A stretch of 64,000 nucleotides of DNA from Limisoma sp963590405 (GTDB taxonomy: Bacteria > Bacteroidota > Bacteroidia > Bacteroidales > Muribaculaceae). The DNA is taken from NCBI GenBank assembly GCA_963590405.1, contig CAVAPE010000004.1, positions 5,766-69,765 of the forward strand. The letters run 5' to 3'. Position numbers and translations under genes: made by a program. This document shows, in pieces, positions 16,164-25,867 of this stretch; the stretch's first letter is position 1; the number at the start of each line of letters is the position of its first letter. The notes beneath the pieces are model-generated. The model searched no databases, had not been told where the DNA came from, and was given only the letters and a program-made list of their open reading frames with translations.

Positions 16164-18197
16164 ATGAATACAGAAACAATGAAAAAGGTAGCGGACAACA
16201 TCCGTATCTTGGAAGCCGCTATGGTGGAAAAAGCAAAATCGGGTCACCCAGGTGGCTCGATGAGTGGTACTGACTATGTGAATACATTGTATTCTAAATA
16301 TATCGTATATGATCCAGACGACGCGCACTGGTTTGCCCGTGACCGTTTCTTCTTGGATCCTGGTCACATGTCGCCAATGCTCTATGGCGTGTTGGCATTG
16401 TGCGGAAAATATTCGATTGACGACTTGAAGGAACTCCGTCAATGGGGTAGCATCACTCCTGGACACCCAGAAGTGGATGTGGAGCATGGCATCGAAAATG
16501 GCTCAGGACCTCTTGGCCAGGGGCATGTGATGGCTGTCGGCGCTGCCATTGCTGAGCGTTTTATTGCTGCGAAGTTCGGCGAAGTTGTTTCTCACAAGAC
16601 TTACGCTTTCATCTCCGACGGTGGCGTGCAGGAGGAAATTTCGCAGGGCGCTGGTCGTCTCGCCGGTTATCTTGGCTTGAACAATCTCATCATGTTCTAC
16701 GACAGCAACAAGGTGCAGTTGGCAACAATGGTTGATGCTGTTTCTTCAGAAGATACTGCTGCCAAATACCGCGCGTGGAACTGGAATGTAATCACAATCG
16801 ACGGCAACGACGATGCGCAAATCAGCGCTGCCTTGGATGCCGCCCTCAAAGAGGATAAGCGCCCGACGCTGATTATCGGCAATACAATCATGGGTAAAGG
16901 TTGTGTGGATGCAGAAGGTAACAACTTCGAATTCAAATGTAGTACTCACGGTAACCCATTGAGCAAATCTGGCGCAAGTTACGAGAAAACAGTCGAAAAT
17001 CTTGGCGGAAATCCTGAAAATCCTTGGGTAATATTTGAGGAATCGAAGCAGTTGTATGCTAACCGCAAAGCGGAGTTGAAGTCGATTGTTGCAGAGCGCA
17101 AGGCTAAATTCAAGGCTTGGGCAGATGCAAATCCGGAAAAGGCTGCCGAACTGCAGTCGTGGATTGACGGCAAATTGCCGGCGATTGACTTTAAGGCGAT
17201 TGCCCACAAGTCAAATATCGCAACGCGTGCCGCTTCGGCTGACGTGCTCTCGGCATTGGGCGAGAAGATTGAAAATATGATTGTTTCTTCTGCCGATTTG
17301 TCGAACAGCGACAAGACTGAGGCTTTCCTTAAGAAGGTCGGCACTGTTATTACGCCCGACAATTACGGCGGAAAATTCCTACAGTCGGGTGTCGCTGAGT
17401 TGACAATGGCATCGGTGATGAATGGTATCGCACTTCATGGCGGTCTCTACTGCGCTTGCGGCACATTCTTCGTGTTCTCTGACTATATGAAGCCTGCCAT
17501 CCGTATGTCGGCGCTTATGGAATTGCCAGTCAAGTTCGTTTGGACTCACGACTCGTTCCGCGTCGGTGAGGATGGACCAACTCATCAGCCGATAGAGCAG
17601 GAGGCTCAAATCCGCTTGATGGAGGAATTGAAAAATCACTCAGGCAAAAACAGTATGCTTGTGCTCCGTCCTGCCGACAGCGCTGAAACCACCATGGCTT
17701 GGAAAATGGCAATGGAGAATACCGATACGCCGACTGGTTTGATTCTCACTCGTCAGGATGTTGAAGACCTTCCGTCTACTTCCGGCGACCGCTATGCTGA
17801 TGCTTTGCAGATGGAAAAGGGTGGCTATGCAGTCGTAGATTGCGAGAAGCCTGATGTAGTGCTTGTTGGAAATGGCTCTGACGTTATGCTGCTTGTCAAG
17901 GCTGCCGAGGCTTTGAAAGCCGATGGCGTTGCTGCGCGCGTCGTGTCTGTGCCTTCAATCGGCTTGTTTATGGAGCAACCAGAGGCCTACCGCAAGTCGC
18001 TTATCCCCGACGGCGTGCCTACCTATGGTAAGACTTCTGGAATTTCTTCAACGCTACTGCGTGTAGTTGGCACTAACGGTAGAATTGCAGGATTGGATCA
18101 CTTCGGCTACTCTGCTCCATACAAGGTGCTCGAAGAAAAGTTTGGATTTACGGTCGATGCCGTCGTCGCAGACATCAAGGATTTCTTGAAGAAATAA
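16164..18197 (+). CDS. tkt: Transketolase
   Basis: Transfers two-carbon ketol units between pentose-phosphate intermediates, using thiamine diphosphate. The 677-residue protein has KSGHPGGSMSGTD at the N terminus, GSGPLGQGHVMAVGAA, the diphosphate/Mg site with SDGGVQEEISQGAGRLAGYL, and the pyrimidine domain with WTHDSFRVGEDGPTHQPIEQ. Length is normal for a complete enzyme. The ATG at 16164 is preferred to an in-frame GTG at 16158. It stands alone between two terminators. Confidence 0.95.
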   Translation: MNTETMKKVADNIRILEAAMVEKAKSGHPGGSMSGTDYVNTLYSKYIVYDPDDAHWFARDRFFLDPGHMSPMLYGVLALCGKYSIDDLKELRQWGSITPGHPEVDVEHGIENGSGPLGQGHVMAVGAAIAERFIAAKFGEVVSHKTYAFISDGGVQEEISQGAGRLAGYLGLNNLIMFYDSNKVQLATMVDAVSSEDTAAKYRAWNWNVITIDGNDDAQISAALDAALKEDKRPTLIIGNTIMGKGCVDAEGNNFEFKCSTHGNPLSKSGASYEKTVENLGGNPENPWVIFEESKQLYANRKAELKSIVAERKAKFKAWADANPEKAAELQSWIDGKLPAIDFKAIAHKSNIATRAASADVLSALGEKIENMIVSSADLSNSDKTEAFLKKVGTVITPDNYGGKFLQSGVAELTMASVMNGIALHGGLYCACGTFFVFSDYMKPAIRMSALMELPVKFVWTHDSFRVGEDGPTHQPIEQEAQIRLMEELKNHSGKNSMLVLRPADSAETTMAWKMAMENTDTPTGLILTRQDVEDLPSTSGDRYADALQMEKGGYAVVDCEKPDVVLVGNGSDVMLLVKAAEALKADGVAARVVSVPSIGLFMEQPEAYRKSLIPDGVPTYGKTSGISSTLLRVVGTNGRIAGLDHFGYSAPYKVLEEKFGFTVDAVVADIKDFLKK

Positions 18198-18216
18198 TGA
18201 TTGACTAATAAACCAC

Positions 18217-18260
18217 GATTGGCATTTGAGGCAGAGATGCTTATCAAATGCCAATCTTTT
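18217..18260 (+). terminator. Rho-independent terminator after tkt
   Basis: Perfect 13-bp stem GATTGGCATTTGA (18217-18229) and its complement (18244-18256), followed by TTTT. It also shows that the M16 gene cannot begin upstream of it. Confidence 0.85.
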
Positions 18261-18285
18261 AATAATTACTTTATTGATAGATAAT

Positions 18286-21002
18286 ATGAAGTCTATTTTG
18301 AAAACAATTTTAGTGCTGGCAGTGTTGTTGTTCTCCGTCAGCGCTAAAGCGCAGACGATTCCCGAATTGCAGGATCCGTCTGTGCGCATTGGCAAGTTGC
18401 CGAATGGATTGACCTACTACATCCGGCACAATGAGTATCCTAAAGGACAGGCCGATTTCCACATCGCACAGAAAGTCGGCGCCGTTCAGGAGAATGAAGA
18501 CCAAAATGGTCTTGCGCACTTCTTGGAGCACATGTGCTTCAACGGAACAAAGAATTTCCCGGACAAGACGTTGCTCACTTGGCTTGAGTCGAAAGGTGTG
18601 AAATACGGTATTAACCTTAATGCTCACACAAGTACAGATGAAACTATCTACGACATTGTAAATGTGCCAGTAAAGGAAAAGGCAGTGGTAGATTCCTGCC
18701 TCCTTATCCTCCACGATTGGGCAGACGACTTGACTCTTGCAGATGATGAAATCGAAAAAGAGCGTGGCGTGATTCATGAAGAGTGGCGTATGGGCAACGG
18801 TGCCATTTCGCGCATTCTCAACCGTCATGCAAAGGAACTTTATCCAAACACCAAGTATGCTACTCACGATATAATCGGTAGTATGGATATTGTTGACCAT
18901 TTTCCTCCGCAAGTGTTGCGCGATTACTATGAAAAATGGTATCGTCCAGATTTGCAAGGCATAATCGTGGTTGGCGATATTGACGTTGATGCAGTCGAAG
19001 CAAAAATCAAAGAGATCTTCACACCAATCAAGATGCCTGAAAATCCTTCGTTGCGCAAAAGTTTGATTTCCTTCCGAGAGAGTATCGCAACACTGATGCT
19101 GGTATCTTCATGAATTATGTGAACACCATCATCTACTCTGTGCTCAACGAAAGATTGTCGGCAATTACCCACTCAGCAGATGCTCCGTTCAGCAGTTGCA
19201 ATGCTAGCATTGGTAGTTTCTTGTATGCCAACACAAAAGGTGCTTTGATGTTTGAAGCAGTTCTCAACGACAAAGGCACTGACCCTGCTCTGCGTGCCAT
19301 TTTGACCGAACTTAAGAAATTTCAGGAATATGGTATTACCGCAGGCGAATACGAGCGTGCCCGTGCAGAGTATTTGAGCGAACTAGAGAAGGAAAATAAC
19401 AACTTCGGTACATTTAAAAATGACTATTTCGCTCAAATCTATATCCAAAACTTTATCGAATCGCATCCTGTTACTGCCGTTGACTATGAGTATAAGTTGA
19501 TGAAGGATCAGGTTAGCATGGTTCCTGTCGACATGATTAACCAAACCATCAAAGGCGAGTTTGTCCCTAACAAAAATCTTGTGGTTATGTCGATGAACCT
19601 CGAACAAGATGGCGTGGAAATTCCTACTACAGAGCATCTCTCGTCAATCGTTAAGGAAGTGGCAGCTTCGAAGGTTGAAGCAAATACCGATTCTGATGTC
19701 ACTGAACCTTTGATGAAGAAGACTCCGAAGGCTGGAAAAATCAAGAAAGAAATAAAGAACGATGCACTCGGATTTACTGAATTGACATTGTCGAATGGCG
19801 CCAAGGTGGTGCTCAAAAAGACTAATTTCAAGGAGGACGAGATTAATATGTACGCAGTCAGCAAGGGTGGTGCATCACTCTATGATGCTAAGGACTATGC
19901 TAATGCAGTTTATTGCTCTCTGTTCCTTGGTCAAACAGGTCTTGCTCAATTCAACTATCCTGATTTGCAGAAGGTGCTTTCAGGCAAACAGGCAAGCTGC
20001 ACTATGGACGTTGATTCTTATGACGAAAGCGTAAGCGGTAGGTCAAACGTCAAGGATTTTGAGACAATGATGCAATTGTTGTATCTCAACTTCACCCAGC
20101 CACGTGAGGACAAAGATGCATTTGAAAACGTCAAGAAGATGTTTATCTCGCAAATCGAGAATGCTTCAAAGAGTCCGCAATATGTATTCCAGGATTCTTT
20201 GACAAATTGCCTTTATGCACACCACCCGAAAGCAATGATTGAAAGCAAGGAGTCATTTGAGAAGGTCGACTATCAACGTGCTTTGCAAATCTACAAAGAG
20301 CGCTTCGCAAATGCTGCTGATTTCACTTTCTTTATTGTAGGTAACTTCGACGAGGCACAGGCTCGCCAGTTTGTATGCAAATACATCGCTTCGTTGCCAG
20401 CCAACAAGAAGTTTGAAACTGCCGTCAACGATGGTCGTGAAATTGTAAAGGGTAATGTCCGTAAACAATTTGTTTGCGCTAACGAGGGCAAATTGGCTAT
20501 GATAGCAATGATTTGGCATCTCGACATTCCAATGACGTTGAAGAATGACGTTGTCAACAGCGTTACAGGCCAGTTGATGGCTAATGAGTTGCTCAATAGC
20601 GTCCGCGAGGACGAAGGCGCAGCCTATAGCCCATACTCTTACGGCGCATTCAAGCGTACATATAAGGACAATGCGTCAATCCGGACTGTTTTCGGATTGA
20701 ATCCAGACAAGTATCAGACAAGTGAGAAATTGACAATCAACAGTTTCGAGACTTTGGCAAAGGATATTCCAGAAGCAGAATTGAAGAAAATGCAGGAATA
20801 CATGCTCAAGACGTTTGACGAAAACATTCACGAAAACGGTTATTGGGTTAACACCCTCAAGTCGTATGTAGTTGACGGTATTGATATGTACACAGACTAT
20901 AAGAAAACTGTAGAATCGTTGACTGTTGGCGAGATTGAGAATTACGTGAAGGAATTGCTCAAATCTGGCAACCGCTTCGAGTTGTTGATGCTCCCTGAGT
21001 AA
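18286..21002 (+). pseudogene. M16 family zinc peptidase (insulinase/pitrilysin type), broken by an internal deletion
   Basis: Secreted M16 peptidase of the Bacteroidota two-repeat type. Residues 1-23 are a signal peptide (cleavage after SAKA). The inverted zinc motif HFLEH is at 78-82, with the downstream Glu in EIEKERGVIHEE. The first frame runs to about 19065 and then fails; the rest of the protein continues in another frame from about 19059 (KFDFLPREYRNT onward) to 21002. Compared with the family about 30 residues are missing at the junction, a loss of about 90 bp with length 3n+1. Apart from this both halves are well conserved and total about 905 codons against about 940 usual. It may be a true pseudogene or an assembly error. 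Confidence 0.8.
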
Positions 21003-21022
21003 TCAATACATAACCATAAAAT

Positions 21023-21060
21023 AAGAAGACCGCACCAAATTTCTGGCGCGGTCTTCTTTA
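21023..21060. terminator. Bidirectional terminator between M16 and GH57 genes
   Basis: 14-bp stem (21023-21036 with 21045-21058, one G-U) and an 8-base loop, with T-rich sequence on both sides. It serves both convergent genes. Confidence 0.8.
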
Positions 21061-21076
21061 TTAAAGGGGGTTGAAC

Positions 21077-22489
21077 TTATTCTTTAGTTTCTGTTTTCTT
21101 GGCTTTTGTTGTAGCCTTTTTAGCCGTTGCTTTTTTGGCTGCGGGCTTCTTGGCTGGCTTTGCCGGCTTCTCAGTATTGTCGGCTTGTGCATCGGCTTGT
21201 GCATCCTTGAGCGCACGCAACTCTTTGTTGAGTTGCACAATCTCGCTCTCCTGATTCTTTATTGTTGTGAGTAACGCATTTAGTTCCTCGTTTTCGATGG
21301 ACAATGGGTATTGCTCTTCAACGCGGACAATGAAGTCAGACAGCACGTTCATATAGTTCGTGAAAGCCATATATGGCGATTCGTATGGGCTGAACATTGC
21401 GTGGACTGCGCCGTCGCTGAAGTGCTTCGTGCTCATATAGAAGAAGTGGTCCGACGATTGCAGATAGTTCCAGTCTTGTTTCAAGCGGCGGTCAGAGCAG
21501 AGATTGACTCTTTCTGCCACTGAATACAGTTTTCTGAACGCTTCGTCCTGCAACTGGTTGCCGAGCCATGCACTTGTGTCGCGGGCTTCGTCCGCACCAG
21601 AAATAGGGTGGGTCACGGAGATCGTGTCGACGGGTTTCAACTTAGCCACTGCTTCGGATGGCATCCAGAATTCAACGCCTTTCTCATTGGCAAATCGTGG
21701 CAACGCCTTGAAGAAATCAAATATGCCTGTTTCTCTTGGCAGATTGTCGCCGAGGGTCTCATAGTTGAGGAAAATGTTGGTAACTTGTTCTTCTTTTGGG
21801 CTGTCGGCAATCCACGAGATGTATTTGTCTGCTGTCAAAGGATATTCAAACCACGATGAGTCGGCAAAACGTTTAGCAATGTCGTCCGACAACTTGGAGT
21901 TGCGCATCAGCAGTTTCATCTTTGGAGCGCCAGCCGATGAATAGACGTAGTTAGGCGATTTCCAGCCAAGGATGTGGCGTGCGCCTTCGGTAAATGCCGC
22001 CTTAAATCCCATAGAATGGATTATCGAAGCAATTTCGTCATTATATATGAACTCAGTGTTGCAGAACACTTTCGGCTTCTGTCCGAACAATTCATAAATC
22101 AACTTGTCGTGTTGCTCCACCTGTCGTTTGAACTCGTCCTCATCGGCGAGGGATGCCAACGAATGGTCGTAGGTTTCCGACAGAAATTCTACGCATCCAG
22201 TGTCGACAAGTTTCTTCATCGAGTCAAGAAATTCCGGCACAAACTGCTGCAACTGCTCAAGGGCAGTGCCCGAAATGGAGAATGCGCATTTAAATTTCTT
22301 GTTAGAGTCATTAATCATCTGCAACAACAACTCGTTGGCTGGCAGATATGAACGGTGAGCAATTCTCGTGATGATTTCGTCGTTTGAGAAATCATCGTAA
22401 TAATAGTGGTCGTTACCGATGTCGAAGAAGCGATAACGTTTGAGTCTAAATGGTTGGTGTATTTTGAAATACAAACAAACGGCACTCAT
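21077..22489 (-). CDS. GH57 family alpha-amylase-like glycoside hydrolase with basic C-terminal tail
   Basis: A 470-residue cytosolic GH57 protein, acting on alpha-glucans. Family motifs include the N-terminal CLYFKIHQPFRL (HQP), the FSISGTALEQL region, CNTEFIYND (nucleophile region) and FLNYETLGD. Residues 399-437 look like a coiled coil (NQESEIVQLNKELRALKD). The last 33 residues contain 12 Lys with Ala, Pro and Thr in AKKPAAKKATAKK-like repeats, resembling a histone H1 tail, which is unusual for an amylase. It is the last gene of debranching enzyme-glycosyltransferase-GH57, with a 13-bp gap before it, so its role is very likely in glycogen turnover. Confidence 0.9.
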   Translation of the reverse strand: MSAVCLYFKIHQPFRLKRYRFFDIGNDHYYYDDFSNDEIITRIAHRSYLPANELLLQMINDSNKKFKCAFSISGTALEQLQQFVPEFLDSMKKLVDTGCVEFLSETYDHSLASLADEDEFKRQVEQHDKLIYELFGQKPKVFCNTEFIYNDEIASIIHSMGFKAAFTEGARHILGWKSPNYVYSSAGAPKMKLLMRNSKLSDDIAKRFADSSWFEYPLTADKYISWIADSPKEEQVTNIFLNYETLGDNLPRETGIFDFFKALPRFANEKGVEFWMPSEAVAKLKPVDTISVTHPISGADEARDTSAWLGNQLQDEAFRKLYSVAERVNLCSDRRLKQDWNYLQSSDHFFYMSTKHFSDGAVHAMFSPYESPYMAFTNYMNVLSDFIVRVEEQYPLSIENEELNALLTTIKNQESEIVQLNKELRALKDAQADAQADNTEKPAKPAKKPAAKKATAKKATTKAKKTETKE

Positions 22490-22502
22490 GATTTTATGGA
22501 GT

Positions 22503-23762
22503 TTAATGGTTTAACAAATTGTTGTAAATATCGATGACTTTTTTCCCGGCTTTAACCCATTTGATTTCGTTGACTTCAGCCAGTCCTTCATCGTGGAGTT
22601 GGTTGTACATCGCTGGATAGGAGATGATGGAATAGATGGCATCAGCCATTGCGTCGATGTCCCAAAAGTCGGTCTTAATCACATGGTTCAAAATCTCGGC
22701 GCAGCCGGATTGCTTTGATATGATTGACGGAACACCCATTTGCATCGCTTCTAGCGGCGATATGCCGAACGGCTCGGAAACGGATGGCATAATGTAGACA
22801 TCCGATGCCTTGAGCATCTCGTACACTTGTTTACCTTTCTGGAATCCAGGGAAATGAAATCTGTCGGAAATGTCCTTTTGGGCAGCGAGCATAATCATCT
22901 TTTCCATCATGTCGCCACTGCCAGCCATCACGAAGCGAACGTTGTGTACTTTCTGCAACACCTTAGCGGCGGCCTCGACAAAATATTCAGGACCTTTCTG
23001 CATCGTGATGCGTCCCAAGAAGGTGACTACCTTCTCTTTCGACTTGTGTTCCTCTACGTTCTTGAGTTCGTCGCTCAACGGTTCAACGGCATTGTGCACG
23101 GTCGTGACTTTAGCCGGGTCGATGCCGTATTTGTTGATTACAGTGTCGCGAGTCAGATTGCTGACGGTGATGATGTGGTCGGCGTTGAGCATACCGTCTC
23201 TTTCGATGCGGAACACTGTCGGGTTGACATTGCCTCGCGAACGGTCGAAATCGGTGGCGTGAACGTGGATTACCAACGGCTTGCCTGTTACTTGCTTGGC
23301 ATGGATGCCGGCAGGGTAGGTCAGCCAGTCGTGTGAATGGATAATGTCGAAATCGAGGGTGCGTGCAATCACTCCGGCAACTATCGAATAGTTGTTGATT
23401 TCTTCAAGAAGGTTGTCGGGGTAACGACCTGAAAATTCGATGCACCCAAGGTCGTTGACATTCATATAGTTGAAGTCTGCATATATGTGGTCGCGCAAAT
23501 CGAAATACAGTTGCGGGTCCATTACGTTCCCGATGCGAGACTGCACATAGTCCCAATTCGTTTCGCGCCATGCTATTGGCGTTTGTGATGCACCAATTAT
23601 CCTCGCAAAACTTTTGTCTTCATCTCCGAACGGCTTGGGAATGACAAACGTAATGTCCATATTGCCATTCTCCGCCATGCCTTTCGTTAGTCCATAGCTG
23701 GCTGTGCCAAGTCCGCCAAGGATATGAGGTGGAAATTCCCACCCAAACATAAGAGCTTTCAT
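22503..23762 (-). CDS. Glycogen synthase-like glycosyltransferase (GT4/GT5 type)
   Basis: A 419-residue GT-B glycosyltransferase. The N-terminal FGWEFPPHILGGLGTASYGL holds the GGLG acceptor loop typical of glycogen and starch synthases. FDIIHSHDWLTYPAGI matches the same group. The C-terminal SVSEPFGISPLEAMQMG is the E-x7-E nucleotide-sugar motif. Length is shorter than E. coli GlgA. Position between a debranching enzyme and a GH57 amylase supports glycogen synthesis from a nucleotide sugar, but another alpha-glucan product cannot be excluded. Confidence 0.88.
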   Translation of the reverse strand: MKALMFGWEFPPHILGGLGTASYGLTKGMAENGNMDITFVIPKPFGDEDKSFARIIGASQTPIAWRETNWDYVQSRIGNVMDPQLYFDLRDHIYADFNYMNVNDLGCIEFSGRYPDNLLEEINNYSIVAGVIARTLDFDIIHSHDWLTYPAGIHAKQVTGKPLVIHVHATDFDRSRGNVNPTVFRIERDGMLNADHIITVSNLTRDTVINKYGIDPAKVTTVHNAVEPLSDELKNVEEHKSKEKVVTFLGRITMQKGPEYFVEAAAKVLQKVHNVRFVMAGSGDMMEKMIMLAAQKDISDRFHFPGFQKGKQVYEMLKASDVYIMPSVSEPFGISPLEAMQMGVPSIISKQSGCAEILNHVIKTDFWDIDAMADAIYSIISYPAMYNQLHDEGLAEVNEIKWVKAGKKVIDIYNNLLNH

Positions 23763-23786
23763 ATTTGAAAGAAAATCTTAATTGTG

Positions 23787-25733
23787 TTATACATCAAAAC
23801 TGTTTAAGGTCGCAAGGGCTCTGAGCACGCCTCCGATGCTCGGCGCAAAACTGATTGCTCCGTGTCCAGTATATGGAGGGTTGCCATCGTAGAGTTCAGA
23901 GATGGAACCGATGCACTCGCGGGTCATGTCGTCTTCGTAGCCAATCAGCATGCGGCGAAGGAATGCCACGCCGCTATGCCCGAACACTTTCAAGTAGGCA
24001 TCGACATAGAAGCCGGTGAGCCATGGGCGTGTTGGACCGTTGAATAGGGCTTCCTGACGCTTGAATTTGTTGCCTACAAAGAACGGGTTGTAGCCGAGGC
24101 TCTTCGGGCTCAGCGTGCGGATGCCGTTTGGTGTGAGCAATTCTCGCGTTACGAAGTCGATGACTCTTTTCTTCTGACCTCTGTCGAGCGGTGAGAAGTC
24201 GCATCCGGCAGCGATAAGCATACTTGGGCGCACGCTCAAATCCATATAGTTGCCGTCTACATAGTCGTAGAGGTAGCCATAGTCATTAAGGAAGGTGTCG
24301 ATGAATGCTGGTTTGAGTTTGTTGGCAACGGCTTCCCATTCGGCAACTCTTGCTGGTTTGGTTTCACTGTCTTTGAAGAGAGTTACGCCAAACATCAGGG
24401 CATTGTACCAAAGGGCGTTGAACTCAACGACAAATCCAGTTCTTGGCACCTCTGGCATCCCGTTAGGCTTCTCGGAATCCATCCATGTAACTGGTGTCTT
24501 CGAGCCGTCGGTCGAGAGCAAACCTGCATCGTTGATGTATAGGTTCTTTTGCTTTCCGTCGAGCACAAAGTTGATTAAGCGTTCAATCAATGCTCCGTAT
24601 TTCTTTATGGTTTCGGCGGCATTGGTGAATTTGAAATATTGGGCTATGGTCCACGTTGCCCAGAGTGGAATGTCGGGCAAGTCAATATCTTCGATTGTGT
24701 CGTCAAGTTCGCCAGTGTCCATATAGCGGTTAAGCGCTTCTGCAGCCGTGTCCATTATCTTTTCAAAGTCCTCTTTGTGGTTTATGCCCAAAGTAGTACC
24801 TGGCAATGCAATGAACTCATCGCGAGCAAGTACCTTAAACCAAGGATAGCCTGCAATCAGGTAGTCTTTGCCATTGTCATGGAAGTAGCATTGCTTTGCA
24901 GAGTTTTTCAGACAGTTGAAGAAACTTGTGCGGCTTGTGCGTGTGAGCGCTTCTTTCTCAAATGTCTGCTTGAAACTGCGAGGCTTCACTGGCTCTGTGC
25001 TGGCAGAGAAAATGATGCTTTCGCCTTTCTTGATTGGTATCTGGAAATAGCCGGGAACCCACAAGTCTTCGGTATATGGTTCTTCGCGTGCCATATCCTT
25101 GATGTATTCAAGCCCGTTGTACCAGTGCGGGTCGTAGACGAATGTCGGATTGTGGCTGAATTGCATATATAGGCGAGGGTAGCCTTCGTAGAGGCAGAAT
25201 GAAACGCCATTTTCAGTCTCTTCAAATGCAGTGTTCAAGTTGCTGTTCTCTGTGCACAGCGACATCGAGTTGCGGAAGGCAAGGAAAGGCTGAAACTGCA
25301 ACGTTGTGGGAGAGTGGGCTTCCAGCAACGTGTAGCGAATCATAATGCGGTTTTCGTGGGCAACAAAAATTTTCTCTTTGGAGAGAACTACACCGCCCAC
25401 GCGATAAGTTAGTTTTGGAACTGTATCGCAGTTGAACTCACGGAGGTATTTGTGTCCGTTAGGACTATAGGCTCCATTGCGGTAGCGGTGGATGCCTAAG
25501 TTGAACGGTGCTCCATGTTGGATTACAGTTTCATCAAGCGACGATAGCAACACATAGTTGTCGTTGCTCAATTCCTTTATGGGAATGACCAATAGCCCGT
25601 GCTGCTTTCTTGTATTGCACCCGATTACGGTGGTGCAATGGTAAGACCCTGCCATATTGGTCCGGAGAATTTCTTTCGGTAAAGATTGGTCCAGATTGAT
25701 AAGCAGGTTTTTATCGAACTTAAGGTAACTCAT
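23787..25733 (-). CDS. Glycogen debranching enzyme (amylo-alpha-1,6-glucosidase)
   Basis: A 648-residue cytosolic protein with the bacterial debranching layout: an N-terminal beta-rich domain (about 1-250, GSYHCTTVIGCNTRKQHGLL) and a C-terminal (alpha/alpha)6 glucosidase domain (about 280-640, with YPWFKVLARDEFIALPGT and a Trp-rich barrel). It removes alpha-1,6 branches of glycogen. It heads the leftward glycogen operon, 24 bp before the glycosyltransferase. A short palindrome (ATATGTT-GCAA-AACATAT, 25819-25836) about 90 bp upstream could be an operator, but no good -7 box is visible. Confidence 0.9.
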   Translation of the reverse strand: MSYLKFDKNLLINLDQSLPKEILRTNMAGSYHCTTVIGCNTRKQHGLLVIPIKELSNDNYVLLSSLDETVIQHGAPFNLGIHRYRNGAYSPNGHKYLREFNCDTVPKLTYRVGGVVLSKEKIFVAHENRIMIRYTLLEAHSPTTLQFQPFLAFRNSMSLCTENSNLNTAFEETENGVSFCLYEGYPRLYMQFSHNPTFVYDPHWYNGLEYIKDMAREEPYTEDLWVPGYFQIPIKKGESIIFSASTEPVKPRSFKQTFEKEALTRTSRTSFFNCLKNSAKQCYFHDNGKDYLIAGYPWFKVLARDEFIALPGTTLGINHKEDFEKIMDTAAEALNRYMDTGELDDTIEDIDLPDIPLWATWTIAQYFKFTNAAETIKKYGALIERLINFVLDGKQKNLYINDAGLLSTDGSKTPVTWMDSEKPNGMPEVPRTGFVVEFNALWYNALMFGVTLFKDSETKPARVAEWEAVANKLKPAFIDTFLNDYGYLYDYVDGNYMDLSVRPSMLIAAGCDFSPLDRGQKKRVIDFVTRELLTPNGIRTLSPKSLGYNPFFVGNKFKRQEALFNGPTRPWLTGFYVDAYLKVFGHSGVAFLRRMLIGYEDDMTRECIGSISELYDGNPPYTGHGAISFAPSIGGVLRALATLNSFDV

Positions 25734-25835
25734 ATCGTTAAATATAGGAGTTTTTATGTTAGTATAATGGTTTTAAATTATGCACGAATTTAAGTAAAAA
25801 AAACGGAGAAAAAAAGAGATATGTTGCAAAACATA

Positions 25836-25867
25836 TAAAAAAGCCGAATTACACGTTTAATTCGGCT
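25836..25867 (-). terminator. Terminator overlapping the lipid kinase stop codon
   Basis: Stem AGCCGAATTA/TAATTCGGCT (25842-25851 with 25858-25867) and a 6-base loop, followed on the minus strand by TTTTTT. The kinase stop codon lies inside the hairpin. Confidence 0.8.

Noticed and set aside
19110..21002. A separate second M16 peptidase gene beginning at 19110
   Set aside because: The reading frame continues upstream of that ATG with family-like sequence (KFDFLPREYRNT), lacks a signal peptide, and completes the preceding truncated M16 protein.
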